64,000 nucleotides of DNA, taken from assembly GCA_012861695.1 (NCBI GenBank), contig JAAOOA010000002.1:40599300-40663299 (forward strand), read 5' to 3'. How positions within the stretch are numbered: position 1 is the first letter of the stretch; each line of letters opens with the position of its first letter. The translations under genes were made by a program, and so were the position numbers. Positions 36,241 to 48,701 of the stretch are shown in pieces. The notes beneath the pieces are model-generated. The model was not told the DNA's origin, made no database searches, and worked only from the letters and a program-made list of their open reading frames with translations. The stretch is from Trematomus loennbergii (Eukaryota; Chordata; Actinopteri; Perciformes; Nototheniidae).

Positions 36241-38424
36241 TTCGGTAGCTTTACTTACTTCTGCATATTCTGTGCTGTATCTCTTTTTAATTCCCTCCTA
36301 TAATGACCCCATCCATGCAGGAAGGATCATTTCTTATGTTGGATATTAAACATGTCTACCGTATGAATGATTATTATTAAACTGCCGTCTATTTAAAAAA
36401 ATGACGGCAAAGCATCAGAGGAAAGGGGGCATTCGTGACCCTCTCCGTCCAATCAGATGTCACAGGTCGACAAAGACCAGGAAGTGGAGATTGTGTGTTT
36501 GCAGCTGATTGGACGGTGTTGTTGCAGCAGTGGCTCACTCTGTGCCAGTTGCCGATAAGCTTCGTGAAAGCAAAAGAGAGAAATCAAAGCCTGCTGTGCA
36601 GAGCAGAGCCGGAAAGAAGCTCCGGAAACTTTTCAGAGCAGAGCTAATAAGTGCATGATAAAAACAATAAATATATTTGTAATTGTAATAATAACAACAT
36701 ATATTTAATGGTGCATGTGTAGAATAAATGGCATCTTTATCAATGCAAATATATATATAATGAATTAATCTGTTTTCCTGCTGATAATATTGTTAAATCT
36801 GTTTAAATTCTAACAGGAAGTGGTACATTTTTATGAAAATCAAAGCTCCTGGTGCACTGAACCCTCAACAGTCTTTATTTAGAGCTCGGCCATGCCTGTC
36901 GGGTGGCATCAACATCTCCAGCCTGTGGGAGCTCTTCAGCGCATGTCGTAAATATGAGACACGATGCTTGTAAAGATTACATGGATTCGATTACTATCAA
37001 GATCAAAGGAGCTGTGGGGCTTCAGGAGGTTTGGAGGGGCAACATTCCGATTTTTGCAACCCTGCATGGAGAGTTATGATACACTGAGCTCACTGTTGGT
37101 GCTTGATACAGGATCAAGGCTTTCATTGCGTAAACTAGTGCGTTCCATTTCAAATATGCCCTTTTTCACGATGGCTTCCAAAGTAATAAAGATATCACGC
37201 TGACAGCAGAACTGAAATGTGACTAGTTGCAGTGTGGACAGACAGTTTTCCCTTTTCTAGTAACATAGATTCAGTCTCCGAAGAAAATGATAAACCAATT
37301 TTTCAGCATTTCTGTTGTGTCAACGAAAAAGCTCTTGGGTCAACAGCTCATTGTTCATAGTCCGATTAGCACAAGTACATTGATTTACACATTTTAATGG
37401 CTTTTATAAATGTTGAATATCGGCATAAAGCAGGATGAAAAAAACATTTTGTTACATCTTAAAGAAAGTCTGAGATATATATTAAAATACAATTATTTTA
37501 AATAATGAAAGACAGAAAAAAAAGACTATGGTTCTCCGTCTGACTGACATACATCAAAAAATGAAAATGTTGCTCCATGAGCAGGAATCTTTTGCAGAAA
37601 ATAAATGCTGTTATTGTTACTATATATTTTAAAACAGCAACAAACACAACAAATGTGTATACAGTATTCAGTTTAGTCTCTAAATGTTAAACTAATAGCT
37701 CACCAATCCTGATCTTTTCTTGCTTTTGCCTTTTGTTTTTCAACTGTGATTGGCTCTGTGGACAGATCTGCCTGTGAGCAGAGTCATGCAGACCAGTTTT
37801 GAGGCAGCTGCAAGGGACCAATCACATATCAGGCAGAATTCTCACCCCGATCCAATCAGAAAGCAGGACTTTAATTTCTCTTTGTAAGCATTTGAAGCTT
37901 GAAGTAGTCCGTTTGGTAGTGAAAGTTACGGTGAGTGTGAATGTAGCGTAACTCAGAGCATTCTGAAATGGACGCTGCAGTTTCCCTGCAGCAGCTGGAC
38001 TCTATCCTCCGCCAGTCATTACCAACATGCGATACATTTTCCTTATAAGTAAAGTCTCTCTCATGCCAATTAAATTTCATGCTGAAACATTATTCCAATA
38101 AAATCAAATTGTGACTCACGGTTAATTTGATTTGGTTGAAGTAATATTTGAATAGATATTTACTCCTGGCCCATTTCTTCAGACAATTGTTACACATTTC
38201 TTGATTTTATGCAGTACCTCATCTTAAATGCATTGACTCTTCTGGTCAAATATTACATTGTAAAACCCTGACCACACCCACCTGCACAGCTGAGTGATGT
38301 ACCTGTAGCCACGCCCCACAGTGATGTCACACTGCACTGACCACGCCCCGAGTGCCACTTCAATAGTCTAGACATGTCTACGGGAGCAATTTGAGACTGA
38401 GTACTGAGGGGATCAAAGTGCAAA
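36241..38424. other. Non-coding; CCAAT cluster at 37725-37865 and GC-box-like motifs at 38260-38350
   Basis: GATTGGCT, ACCAATCAC and CCAATCAG lie within 120 bp near 37749-37858. CCACGCCCC occurs twice, near 38311 and 38341, with GTGATGTCAC between them. Both could be promoter fragments or interiors of unrecognised MITEs, which carry similar motifs in this window. No gene is seen. Confidence 0.4.
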
Positions 38425-38960
38425 CAGTGTTGTAAAGTAACTAAGTACATTTACTCAAGTATGTACTTAGGTACAATTTTAAGGTACTTGTACTTTACTT
38501 GAGTATTTACATTTGTTGCTACTTTGTACTTCTACTCCACTGCAATTCAGGGATACATTGTGTACTTCCACTACATTTATTAAATATCTTTAGTTACTTT
38601 GAAAATGTGGATTAATGATTTGAAATACAAACAACACTTAAATAAGACTACAATTCACAAGCTACCCTGCAGTATACCAAGTCTGCACCACCAGCTTTGA
38701 TATCACTTTGATGCATCAATAATTATAATCAAACATATGATATATGTTATTCTGAAAAGGGGCCGATGTGCATAATGTGTACTTTTACTTTTGGTACTTT
38801 AAGTACATTTAGCTGACATTGCATTTGTACTTTTACGTGAGTAAAATGTAAAGTCCCTTATTTCTGTGAATACAGGACTTTTACTTGTAACAGAGTATTC
38901 TTATACTCTGGTACTACTTTTACTGAAGTACAAGATCTGAGTACTTCTCCCACCTGTGAC
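38425..38960 (+). mobile_element. Non-autonomous hAT-like element rich in AAGTAC/GTACTT motifs
   Basis: It starts CAGTGTTGTAAAGTAACTAA and runs through many ACTTAAGTAC- and GTACTTTTACTT-like words to a right end near CTTCTCCCACCTGTG. This is the pattern of the very common teleost hAT family with CAGTGGTGG ends and repeated TTTACTCAAGTA subterminal motifs. It has no ORF. The right end is altered and no 8-bp duplication is evident, so its last bases are approximate. Confidence 0.7.
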
Positions 38961-39884
38961 TGCAGACCCTCTGATTGGTAGATGCCCATTTCCCCCCTGA
39001 GCCACATCCGCTTCTAGCACAGCCGATTCTACATCCATGCCATAATACATGGATTCAGACAAATCAACCTCGAATACAGAAGCATCCTAGGGAAAAAACA
39101 AAGCAAGCTATACAGCTGGTAGTCGTTGCTACATGGTAATTAACATAAGGACTTGTGTGTTTCTTCAGCAGTATCCAAATCCTTCAGATGGAATATTTTG
39201 AGAAGCTCAGAAGCCAACAGACATTCCAATAACATCTTACAGAATAGTCAATATATACAGTGAGCAAGAAGTCAGCAAAAGTGAGCATAGAATAACATTT
39301 ACTGTACGTTGTATAAACTTCTGTACAGTTAATTCAATTGTATGCGTGGGAGTTATGGATTGTGCTCAACAAGTCATGAAAACTGAGGGTGTTAGCTTTG
39401 TCTTGCTCCGAAACAAAACCAATTTGTATTAGCAGTGTAGGAAATAATGACCTTGAAATATGTATGTATTCTGTCTTCTGTAGAAACATCTTCTCCATTA
39501 GCCGTATTTTCTTTAATCCTTACTCCCTGCAGTAACACTTCTTGTTCCACTTCTTTCAATAATAATGATTCCAAACTAAAAGACATATAACACAATTTGT
39601 TCTTGCTATTTGCTGCATGTTAGGGTTATTTCAGGTCCTGAGTTTGTAGTGTTTTTACAGAAAGTCCAATTGCACATGTTTCTAATTGTCACTTACACTT
39701 ACAGCAGTGTGTGACTGCAACAAGACAATCAACATGTTGTTACTAATTCAGCCTCAGTGTGCCAACACACACGGTGTAATTACACGTTGTAAAACGTCTT
39801 GATTGCTTGTTCGGTAAAGGCTCTTGTTTGCTACGTTAGGTGAACAGTTCCAAATTAGTGGAGTAGAAAACGGTAACAAGTTAC
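38961..39884. other. Non-coding, nothing recognised
   Basis: AT-rich to balanced. No features seen. Confidence 0.55.
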
Positions 39885-40020
39885 CAATGCCTCATTTCCA
39901 CTACATGGTTTTACTTGGTCCATTTGCGCTTTCCACTGTCTTAGTAACGCCTCAGTGTAGGTGTGATCCTCAGCTGATCAGCATAGAGACTGCAGTGAAG
40001 TCATCTGTAACGTGACGCTG
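39885..40020 (+). mobile_element. Eroded DNA-transposon fragment
   Basis: TTTCCACTACATGG followed by GCTTTCCACTGTC, CGCCTCAGTGTAGGTGTG and AGCTGATCAGCATAGAGAC resembles the body of a widespread teleost DNA transposon that contains TTTCCACTGCATGGTACGG. Its ends are not visible. A second, shorter relative seems to lie at 53820-53870. Confidence 0.35.
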
Positions 40021-41340
40021 GCTAAATTCTTTCATCTGCCACCAAAAAAAAGATTTACGCAACATATTTTGTACAGTGTACTCTTTTTCAATTCTAGGTC
40101 TAATCAACACAAATATTGATTGTTGTTGAACATTGTCTTGTAAAGTTAAGACCAGAAAACAGGGCAGAAGGAGATAAATAATGATAAAACATAAATGTTT
40201 TAGCATTGATCTGAGGGGACATAAATAGTATAATAATTAGCAATGATCTTATAGGTTAAATGTTTTTGAATCAAAAGGCAAAACTAAAAAGTAAACTGCT
40301 TATTTCTATTTATTAAGATCTCATCTTATATATTTGATTAGAGCTATTTGGGTAAGTGGCAATCAGACAACCATTATCAGAGTGTGGTTTAAATGTTATT
40401 AAATACTGATGGTGCACGAGATATCTGACATTATATGTTACCAGCCAGGCCCTTCAAGTGCTGACATGACAGATTTCTTTTTGTTTTATTGCAGCATTTC
40501 AGTAAAGCAATACGGACGGCTATGAACAGTGTCGATCTTAAAAGTTTCCTTTCTTTGATGAAATATTTTATTAGAATAGATCATGTCTGGTAGATAACCC
40601 AGGTATCATTTGCTGCTGTAGCGATGAGTTTCAAACAAAAACCAGGCCACAAGATAAAATCCATTCATTAGAAAAGTTTGAATTTGATAAAGAAAATGAA
40701 TTATTTTATAATTGTTAGATCTGATTCTTTTGTGTTTTAGGACAAGATAACTTAAATAAACTTTGACTACAAATGTCACTTTGACTCAAAACTTTGAAGA
40801 ACAAATTGACAAAAACTGGAAGGCAACATGAATCGCTTTTTTCGAACAATATTTTCTTTCTCTGTATCTGACCTGCTTCCTTTCTTGGGTACTTGAAATA
40901 ATCCGTCCCACTTTCTGTCATCGTCTGTGTCATTTCCTCTTCCTTTCATCTTTATTTAGTTTCTGTTTACCAGTCCCCAATAAAGGACAGCCACTGTGAG
41001 CTGAAAACATGGCTTCCTGCCATTCGTTACTTGCCAGTCGATATTTACGCCAGCCCACCAACCCCCGGAAACCGATGCTTTTGTTCAGTCTCCTGTTTTA
41101 AGATGACATCCGTTTACTGCTTTCGAGCCTAATAAAGACTCTGCCCTTACCAAAAAGGTTTTTTTGGACGGAGAGGGTCACGATTTTGTTTTCAAAAGCC
41201 TGCCCCTTAGCTGTTGAGAACTTGATTATAATGGCAGTGTAGAGGCATCTCATAGTAGAAAGTATCTCAGCAATCAGTGACATTCCGTATAACATATATC
41301 CTCTGGCTGGAAGAGAACTCTCTGCTCCATAGCTTCTCTT
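40021..41340. other. AT-rich non-coding DNA
   Basis: No recognisable features. Confidence 0.55.
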
Positions 41341-41632
41341 GGATAACTGTACATTTTACATTTATATTCAATTTAATATTCCATTCCTTACACACTTAAT
41401 GTATATATAATATCCTGCTTTATTTTTGTTTACTGTACATTTGTATTTCAACATGTATATTCTCTACTTTTTAATGCTATTTTATTTCAATTGAGATGTT
41501 TACATTTTGAATTGTTTACTTCTAGTCTTTTATTTTCTGTAATGTACAATCCCTTGTCTTTGTACGCTGCTGCAAAGCAAACATTTCCCAAATTGGGATC
41601 AATAAAGTACTTTTATCTTATCTCATCTTATT
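41341..41632 (+). mobile_element. LINE-type 3' end with TTATC tail
   Basis: AT-rich 3' untranslated-like sequence leads into CATTTCCCAAATTGGGATC, then an AATAAA signal, then a short TTATC repeat tail (TTTTATCTTATCTCATCTTA). The word order is the familiar 3' end of a teleost non-LTR retrotransposon. No reverse transcriptase is present, so it is 5'-truncated. Confidence 0.5.
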
Positions 41633-42139
41633 CTTTAGAAAGTGACGTTTCTGCTACAAGTGCCACTAGAGCCAGTGGCAAGGACATCTGGCAATGACCC
41701 GGAGAAAAAACATCAAGAAAAATGTCTGATTGTCTATGAGAAAATAACTGAATTATTTTGATGACTGAATGAAGTACAAGGGAGTCAAGCCTTTTAGAAA
41801 TGACTCAATCCTTGCCATCAAGATGAATGGAGGTCTTTTCCATTGTGGAAGATGGTGGCCTCTCTTTAGTTGTATTCACTAAAGGTCACTGAAGGAGTTT
41901 TGTGTAGAATGAAAAATGGCCTGAGTCATCCGAAAGTTTTAGAAAGTTACTAAATTGTTGTGTACGCAGGTCAACTCTGACATCAGAAAGGTGTTGCAAG
42001 TGAGGCTTTTTGACACTTTGTTGAAGAGTACTGAGCCTTTCTATTAGAGTGTGAGTCAGACCTTGAATGACCGGATTAGCTGTGTAAGTAGCTAACAATA
42101 AAGAACTTGTCAACGAGCTGATTTTGAAAGTCATTTTAC
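41633..42139. other. Non-coding, nothing recognised
   Basis: No gene or repeat end. Confidence 0.55.
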
Positions 42140-42687
42140 CTAAAGGCCCTGACACCCAGGCCGAAATCGGCCGCTTTCGTTAGTCGGACGACGAAGCGCC
42201 CTGTCGCCCAAACTCAATTTGGTGTGTCCCGCACCGTCGGCCGTGACACGCCTTATTTGGCCTTTCATGGCCGTGCGTCGGCCACAGGCAGTCGGACAAA
42301 GAAATCACTCTGATTGGCTGTTCAACTAGCGAATCAGTGCATGAGAAGCGAAACAGTTGCTTGAGAATGTCTTCCACAAGCAACACTCCAATGGCTGATA
42401 GCTCCAGTACCGCACGAAACATGTTTTCGATGGACGAGAGTGAAAATGGAACGCACACGCTATTTATTTTTGTTTAGATCACGCAGTCTGAATGACGAAT
42501 ACACACTACCGCCACCTGCTGGTAATGAGAGTTATTGCCACTCACGCATGGGCAGTTCGTACGTGCTCAGCTGAAGTCTTTGTGGTGTTTCCAGTGCGAC
42601 ACATGGCCAAGACGCAGGAGAACACGGCGACGCAACAGTCGGCATCGGCGAGTTCTCTGGTGACTGCTTGGTGTGTCAGGGCCTTAA
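42140..42687. mobile_element. TTAA-type non-autonomous DNA transposon with AGGCCCTGACAC ends
   Basis: AGGCCCTGACAC at 42144-42155 and its exact reverse complement at 42673-42684 bound the element. The right flank is TTAA (42684-42687) and the left is CTAA (42140-42143), one change from TTAA. The subterminal DNA is rich in CGGCC and GTCGG motifs, GC-richer than the surroundings. The two open frames inside have no recognisable domain. TTAA targets suggest piggyBac or Kolobok. Confidence 0.75.
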
Positions 42688-42856
42688 AGGGAATTTGTTT
42701 CAGAAATGTCAGTTTAATTAACATTTGACATAAAATATCAGGAAATAATATTGAAGGAAATGTGTACTGTATGGAGGAATTTAATAACAATTCAAATTCA
42801 AAACTTAGACCTAATCTCATCTGGACTAAAAACATCAACTCTACTAACTTAACCAA

Positions 42857-43140
42857 TTGTCCTCTTTATTTTCCTCATACTGCCTGTGCTGCAGCACCTC
42901 TTTTCACCCTCTGTCTGAAAGCAGAGCCCAGTCTGCTCTGATTGGTTAGCTGGCCGGCTATGTTGTTATTTGTCAACTGCTTAGAGAGTTCTTAGCCTAT
43001 CACGTACAATGTGTTGGAGTGCTAGCCAATAGAAGTGTGAGTGTTAAATAGTGATGTCACTATGTTTACAGTAGTAAACAAAGGAGTCCAATGGAGGCAT
43101 TTAGGTCAGGGGGGGGGGGGGGGGGTGTGTGGGAGAGTTA
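42857..43140 (-). mobile_element. Family 2 MITE, partial, minus orientation
   Basis: It shares CCTCATACTGC.TGTGCTGCAGCACC and the CAGTCTGCTCTGATTGGTTAG block with 51430-51530, and the latter also with 63250-63275. It carries CCAAT-type motifs and a G homopolymer at 43109-43125. Ends are not clean. Confidence 0.6.
43109..43125 (+). repeat. G homopolymer, 17 bases
   Basis: An unbroken run of G. A shorter G run occurs in the related MITE at 45183-45191. Such runs can fold into quadruplexes and often vary between individuals or assemblies. Confidence 0.85.
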
Positions 43141-43168
43141 GAATAGATTTTTGCAGTATATCTGCAAT

Positions 43169-43250
43169 GCAACAAATACCTCTAGTCATCGAAATTGTAC
43201 TGTTAATGTTGCATTATTAATTGCAAACACCTTGATAATGATTGAAATCT
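43169..43250 (+). repeat. Local duplication pair 1, copy 1
   Basis: Begins GCAACAAATACC, contains GTTAATGTTGCATTATTAAT and ends TAATGATTGAAATCT. The same word order is at 44807-44895. Confidence 0.6.
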
Positions 43251-44397
43251 CTGCTTTAACCGTGAGACAGGTCAATAAAGAGAGATCTGACTCAAGTCCT
43301 GCCAAGAAGCCCTCCCTGTAGATCTGAAGGGCAGAAGGCCACAGGATGTGCTAGGAGGCTACCATTACAGCGAAAGGGTGGCCTTTGTTGAATAAAACAA
43401 AGGAGAAGGAGAGAGAAAAACACATGGATGGCTACTTATTTAGGAATGATCTGTTCAGAAACACATGCAAGGATGGTACACATCTGTACGGCTTAGAGGA
43501 AGAGGAAGACTAAAGCATGGTTGCTCGTTGCTGCAAAGAATGTAGAACGGCTGTTTTAAGTTCAAGACATTTCTAACGGTCATTGAGCAGGTCAATCATT
43601 TGAGAAATGTATCTGCCAAAAACTTCTTAAACCTTGCATTTGCAATTATACACACATGCTTTCATGGTAGTCATGTGATGGATTGGAAAATGGCAACATC
43701 ATACAGGTGTTTTAATATATGATTTAATCCTGCCATTGCAGCCTCTAATAAACGTACAGCTAAGTCAATAAAGGCAGGCCATCCTGGATCACTGCTCCAT
43801 TTGTTCATTTAGCTAAATACTGGCTTGTAGATGTTCAAAGCATATACAGTGTGTCTTAAAATCCTACCATGTGCATAGGTTATGTGAGGACACAGTATAA
43901 TTTATTCTGTTGGATCCTGAGTGGAGACAGCCAGCCGGAGGATGCCTGGCTCAGAGAAGAAACATGCCAGGAATTTAAGAAGATGGTTCAGCAGTGGCTC
44001 CAGATGTAGGCTTAGCAGGAGGCTGCATAACTTATAGGAATGGAAGTATAGGGAGCTGAAAAGAGGCAGCATAGGTATGAATTCTGGTATGAGTGGAGAA
44101 GAAATTGAGAGAAATTGAGACAGAGATTGGAAGAGGAGGGCAAACTGTAAGTGAGTTACGGCAGAGGAGGAGAGGGGAGGAGAGAGGAGGACAGAGGAAA
44201 TAGTAAAAAAAGGCCTTTGAGACTAGAGGAGGGGAAGAGGAAGGAAAGGAAAGAGAAAAGGAGGGGCAACACAAGCTGAGGCAAATATGAAAAGACTATT
44301 TGGGAAATTGTTTTTGAAAGCTTATAGCTGCAGGTTTTTCGGGGAGATTGCAGGGGGGACATCCCTTCAATATTTGGAACACATGCATGTATCCCCC
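43251..44397. other. Non-coding; GA-rich tract at about 44095-44265
   Basis: No gene is visible. The GA-rich tract gives artefactual open frames on the minus strand. Confidence 0.5.
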
Positions 44398-44488
44398 CCA
44401 ATAAAAGCATGAAAGCAGCCTAGCGCTTCGAGATTTGTCTTGGCAGATGAGAAGCGCTATATAAATTAAATGTATTATTATTATTATA
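44398..44488 (+). mobile_element. Retroelement 3' tail with ATT repeat
   Basis: GCGCTTCGAGATTTG, GAAGCGCTATATAAATTAAA and a terminal (ATT)n at 44473-44487 form a tail seen at the 3' end of teleost SINEs and LINEs. Only the tail is recognisable. Confidence 0.45.
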
Positions 44489-44806
44489 GCAGGGGGCTAT
44501 ATGCAACCTAAACAGTAGTTGCTGTCCGTCAAGACAACATTCATGTTAAAGCTCCACATTGAGAGCTGCTGCTGCTACAGGTGCAGCGCTGCAGGAGGAC
44601 ATGGGTAAACAAGGCAAACGCTGCTTGAATTCAGACACAACATTACTGAGAATAAGAATAAAACTAAAAGGTAGAGTTTCATTTAATTACAATGGAGAAT
44701 TTGGGCGGTTTCGGAAGAAATTATAATAAGAGGGAAGAGCTGTGCATGTATGCTGTCTACAAAGTCTGCAGCATCAGCATGGTTTTTGGCAAACATTTTC
44801 TGTCAA
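44489..44806. other. Non-coding, nothing recognised
   Basis: No feature seen. Confidence 0.5.
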
Positions 44807-44895
44807 GCAACAAATACCATTGATATCAGTGGAGTTGTTTTACGGTTAATGTTGCATCATAAATTGTAAACCCCCCTTTATAATGATTGAAGTCT
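44807..44895 (+). repeat. Local duplication pair 1, copy 2
   Basis: GCAACAAATACC, GTTAATGTTGCATCATAAAT and TAATGATTGAAGTCT in the same order and spacing as 43169-43250, about 1.64 kb away. Confidence 0.6.
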
Positions 44896-45003
44896 TTATA
44901 AATGGCTCCATTGGTCTACTTTCTTGAAACTGTGATTGCTCGTTATGTTGTGATATGTGTATTTTTTAGTATGTGTCTACAGTCGGTTGCCAATAGTTAT
45001 TAA

Positions 45004-45312
45004 GGAGGACACATTTCAGGTTCACATTTGTATTTTGTGCCTCTATTGTGATATGTTTACTTGTTCGAGAAGTGCTTTTGCATTGAGAGCTGTTCCACCT
45101 AAGCCAATAAAAGCATAGGTTTTACATAATGATGTCACTATGTTACTGAAGTAAAATGTTCAACTCAAGATGTTTTAGGCAGGGGGGGGGGAGTGTGTTG
45201 GAGAGAAACTCCCTCCAGAGAGCTTTTCGGATGTAAGCCTTTGCAGACGATTTACATGCACAGATACAATAGCTTTGGAAAGGGAAAACTCTAAAAAGCC
45301 TAATAGCATCTT
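45004..45312 (-). mobile_element. Family 2 MITE, minus orientation
   Basis: The left part (ACACATTTCAGGTTCACATT near 45008) and right part (AAGCCTAATAGCATC near 45297) are reverse complements of the right and left ends of the intact copy at 5087-5421. The interior has GCCAATAAAAGC and a G run (45183-45191). Terminal TTAA motifs have been lost. Confidence 0.65.
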
Positions 45313-45449
45313 ATTTGTGATGAAAGTTACACACTGGAGAGCTTTAAAACTGATGTCAGACACTGAAGATCTATTGGACGTTACGGCCGGAGATTTGACA
45401 TTTGCTGAGACGCCATAGTAACACACCCTCTGCCAAAACTTTTTTATGT

Positions 45450-45594
45450 CTGTCATATGTTTATTCTTGTATTATACTATAAATAACATTGCACATATGG
45501 TTAGATGCTAACTGCATTTTGTTGTCTCAGTACTTTTACTTTGTGCAATGAGAATAAAGTTGAATCAAATGTAATCTAATCTAAAATTAAAATA
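45450..45594 (+). mobile_element. LINE-type 3' tail with AATCTAATCT repeat
   Basis: CTGCATTTTGTTGTCTCAGT, then TGTGCAATGAGAATAAAGTTG, then a short TAATCTAATCTAA tail. This is a recurring 3' end of teleost non-LTR elements. No coding sequence is present. Confidence 0.5.
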
Positions 45595-47929
45595 TACCTA
45601 CATTTTAATATTTAGTATTAAATAGACTGTTTTATAACGTTGTCTTTAGCCGTGACCTGCAATTTTCTTTCAGTATATGAGTCAGCCAATGGAATTAGCT
45701 CAATAATGCATCAATTCAATCGTATAGACAATATAATACAAGGGTACAGTAATCAATTCTACAATAAATATGCAATCAATACATCTATCATTTGAAAAGT
45801 GGACAACGCTGACAACTTATCATAAAAGGTCAATATCAGCCCTTAATTATAGAAACCCAATTCATCAATGGACAGCATTCATCAGCTGTACTTGTTCCCA
45901 ACTGTGAATCATTTATCATGCAAGGTACTTGAGTTCTCTGGTGCATTTGGCCCTGTGGGAATATTGTAATGCACTTCATTTTATAGACAGATGAAAACGG
46001 GTGAGGGATGTGAAAGACAGGAAGAAGGAGGGGGAACAGTGCGTTCTATGACTTCCTCCAGCTCTTTAAGCTCTCAACAAGAGCATTAATTTCCCCTGCA
46101 GCACTCCAGCAGAGACAATACCACTGAGGGTGTTTGGCAATGAAAGATGGAGGAAGAATACCCACATGTGTTTCTGAACACGTTTAATTATATAGGATAC
46201 GTTCCATGGACTTAGCAGCAGCTATCCACTCAATGCAAATCACTTGAGAACAATTGACTACCGGAAGAAAGAATGTAAAGGTTAACACTACATTGATGCC
46301 AAGCATATCTCGAGAAGGAAAAAAAGGCTGTGTTGTAAGATACTATACAATGTGACAAATATGAAAGGCAACGGAAACAGTGGCAGCCAAAGTGAGATAT
46401 CAGGAATACATGAAGTCAATCCCTCCACCATGAAGGCCAAACACACAGAGGGAAGATATTGGCATTCTTCTCCCAGGTGTGACCATCTTTCAGTTATCAG
46501 CAGGGTCTTGGTTCAGACATGTTCTTGGATAGGAGGGCTAACTTTCTGGCTTAAAAAGTTTTGTTTTTTTTGTCCAATCAACTCCCATTATACAAGTCCA
46601 TAAGCTACATTAAGACTGGTTAAGCTCTACATGATACAAACTAGTCCAACAAATCTTTGTGAAATCAACCTCTGATTGGAATGATGTGTGGGTGGTTCAT
46701 TTGAACCGTAAAGGCCACTGCTTTTCAGACGCTTGTTTGAGGCAATAATTACAATCTCTGAAAATCGTAGTTGAAAGGTTGAGCGCTTTAATGTCGATGG
46801 ATCAAGTGCGAGCAGTCAAGATGGAGAGATTTCATTCATTCAATATGATAAAGGTAAATGGATTACCTTTTATGTTTTCCCTCAAAGGCCCTCGTCTTCA
46901 CGGTCTTCCATGATAACTGCTGTGAACAGAAACAATTGTAGTTAAAGCACCCAGAGAAAAGATCACATATGAAACCCACACAATCCATCTCATTATACAG
47001 AAATTCAGTCACGTCAAGTGATATGCGTGTGGAATCATAATTTTGATTTTCCTAATGACAAACTGAAAGATTAGATAAGAATGGGCTGACGCTAGAAAGG
47101 AAGAGACAGACGTTGATGATGATTAAGTAAAGAAAATCGATGACCATCTATCCGTGGATTAAAACGACTGTTAGCTCTTCAGGAGTGGTACTTGACCTTA
47201 AAAGCTGTACAGAGCTCCAGCATAGCATTCCCTCACCAAACAACACCTACCCATCCAATATCCATCGCTTAACCTGGTCACATGACAGCAGGAAGCTCTA
47301 GAACTCTTTAATCCTACCCTTACTATTTTTTGTCTCATGTTCTGAATAGCAAAAACATTTCATTGTAATATGTTATGCTAACTGACAACAGCTTACTTAT
47401 AGGCATCGTCCCTGGAGTTTTTGTGTGAGACAATGTGTCATTTGGAATATTGGGATTTATAAACATAATTAGATTGATTGATTGATCAGTATGTACTAAC
47501 AATTCAGTACATTTACTGTATGGCAACATTTACCCACCATACACTGGCAGCGTGGTTTAAATGTGTATGTCAAACTGCTTATCAGGATCTTAACTGACAC
47601 ACAATCACATGGAAGAGCCTTTGGGTTCAGTATCTTCCCAAAGGAGTATGGGTCGAACCACCGATCTTTGTGTACGACTTCCTAAGTCACAGACGCCCAG
47701 TAAGTAATTGTATACTGTTCCACGAAACAGAAATAATAACAGTAAACTTATAAAGCAGAGGCCATTATATCAAGGATGTTTGGATGTAGGTTACACATTT
47801 CATATATCCAGAACAGCTATATTTAAAGATGTAATGAAATGTCATTTTCTGTTTAACTGTAAACAAGCAGTCCTTTAAAACTCTGAGAATAATTGTGTCT
47901 TTATCATGTCATGGTTCAAATGAAGAGAA
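45595..47929. other. Non-coding, nothing recognised
   Basis: AT-rich to balanced. Open frames are short; no transposon termini were found. Confidence 0.55.
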
Positions 47930-48365
47930 AACTGAGAGGAGGTCCGCAGCGGCCTGCCTTCCCTGGCCCCTGTCCCTTTAAAGACAATGACCTGACTAGC
48001 AGGGCAGCTTGGCTGGAGATGAGAAAGTAGTTATTTCCAGCACCCATCTCATTTATTTGTGTACGTGTTTTAAGAGTCCTAAAGCAGGAGGCTGGATGCC
48101 TGGGTGCCATGCTGATAAAGCAAGAAGGGGACTGTGCACTTTTAACCATGGCCCCTGAGTGAGTCAAAGGGGCAGCATGGGGGGGCTCGGACAGGGGATC
48201 AGGGCTGTAAGCCAGGCGGATACACTCGGGTGGATAACATGTCTTTAATGCTACTGATGGACTGCCCAACTGGCGCCCTGGGGCTGGCACTGTGCCCAGC
48301 GTTCTTCCACTGGCTGAGCGGCGGTATAGCTTGGATGACTGTTGTGGGACAGACAGGGAAGGTCA
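47930..48365. promoter_or_regulatory. GC-rich unique block, candidate regulatory element
   Basis: GC-richer than both flanks and without repeat signature. It contains AACTGGCGCCCTGGGG and TGGCACTGTGCCCAGCG (48269-48301), clustered TGGCA/TGCCA-type half sites of the NFI kind. A 124-codon minus frame covers it but is not protein-like. Could be an enhancer; conservation is unknown. Confidence 0.25.
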
Positions 48366-48416
48366 GGGGTGACAGACAGACAGACAGACCGCAGATAGAC
48401 AGACAGCCACCTCAAA
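48366..48416 (+). repeat. (GACA)n-type microsatellite, imperfect
   Basis: Repeats of ACAG/GACA with interruptions (GACCGCAGATAGACAG). Confidence 0.8.
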
Positions 48417-48701
48417 CACACAGGGGCCAAAGGCAAAGACAGACTGACGGATGATGGGGAGAATCAGTGAGGGACAAACTAGGAGAAATCTACGGGACAC
48501 ATTCCTGCACTCAATTCATGCACATTTAAAAACAGATATGAGGTCAATTATGTATCACAGGGGTAGCCTAAATCGTCAAACTAAAGCCATGTGAGGCTAG
48601 ATGTTTGACATCTTGTGTCACTTTGTAACTGTAAAGCAGCAATGTTGGTAAAATATGGCACATTTGATTAACTGGTTTCCTAAGATTTCCTAATACTTAA
48701 G
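48417..48701. other. Non-coding spacer
   Basis: Nothing recognised. Confidence 0.5.

Noticed and set aside
47916..48290. 124-codon minus-strand frame in a GC-rich block
   Set aside because: Stop codons are rare there because of GC content; the translation has no domain. The block is better described as possible regulatory DNA.
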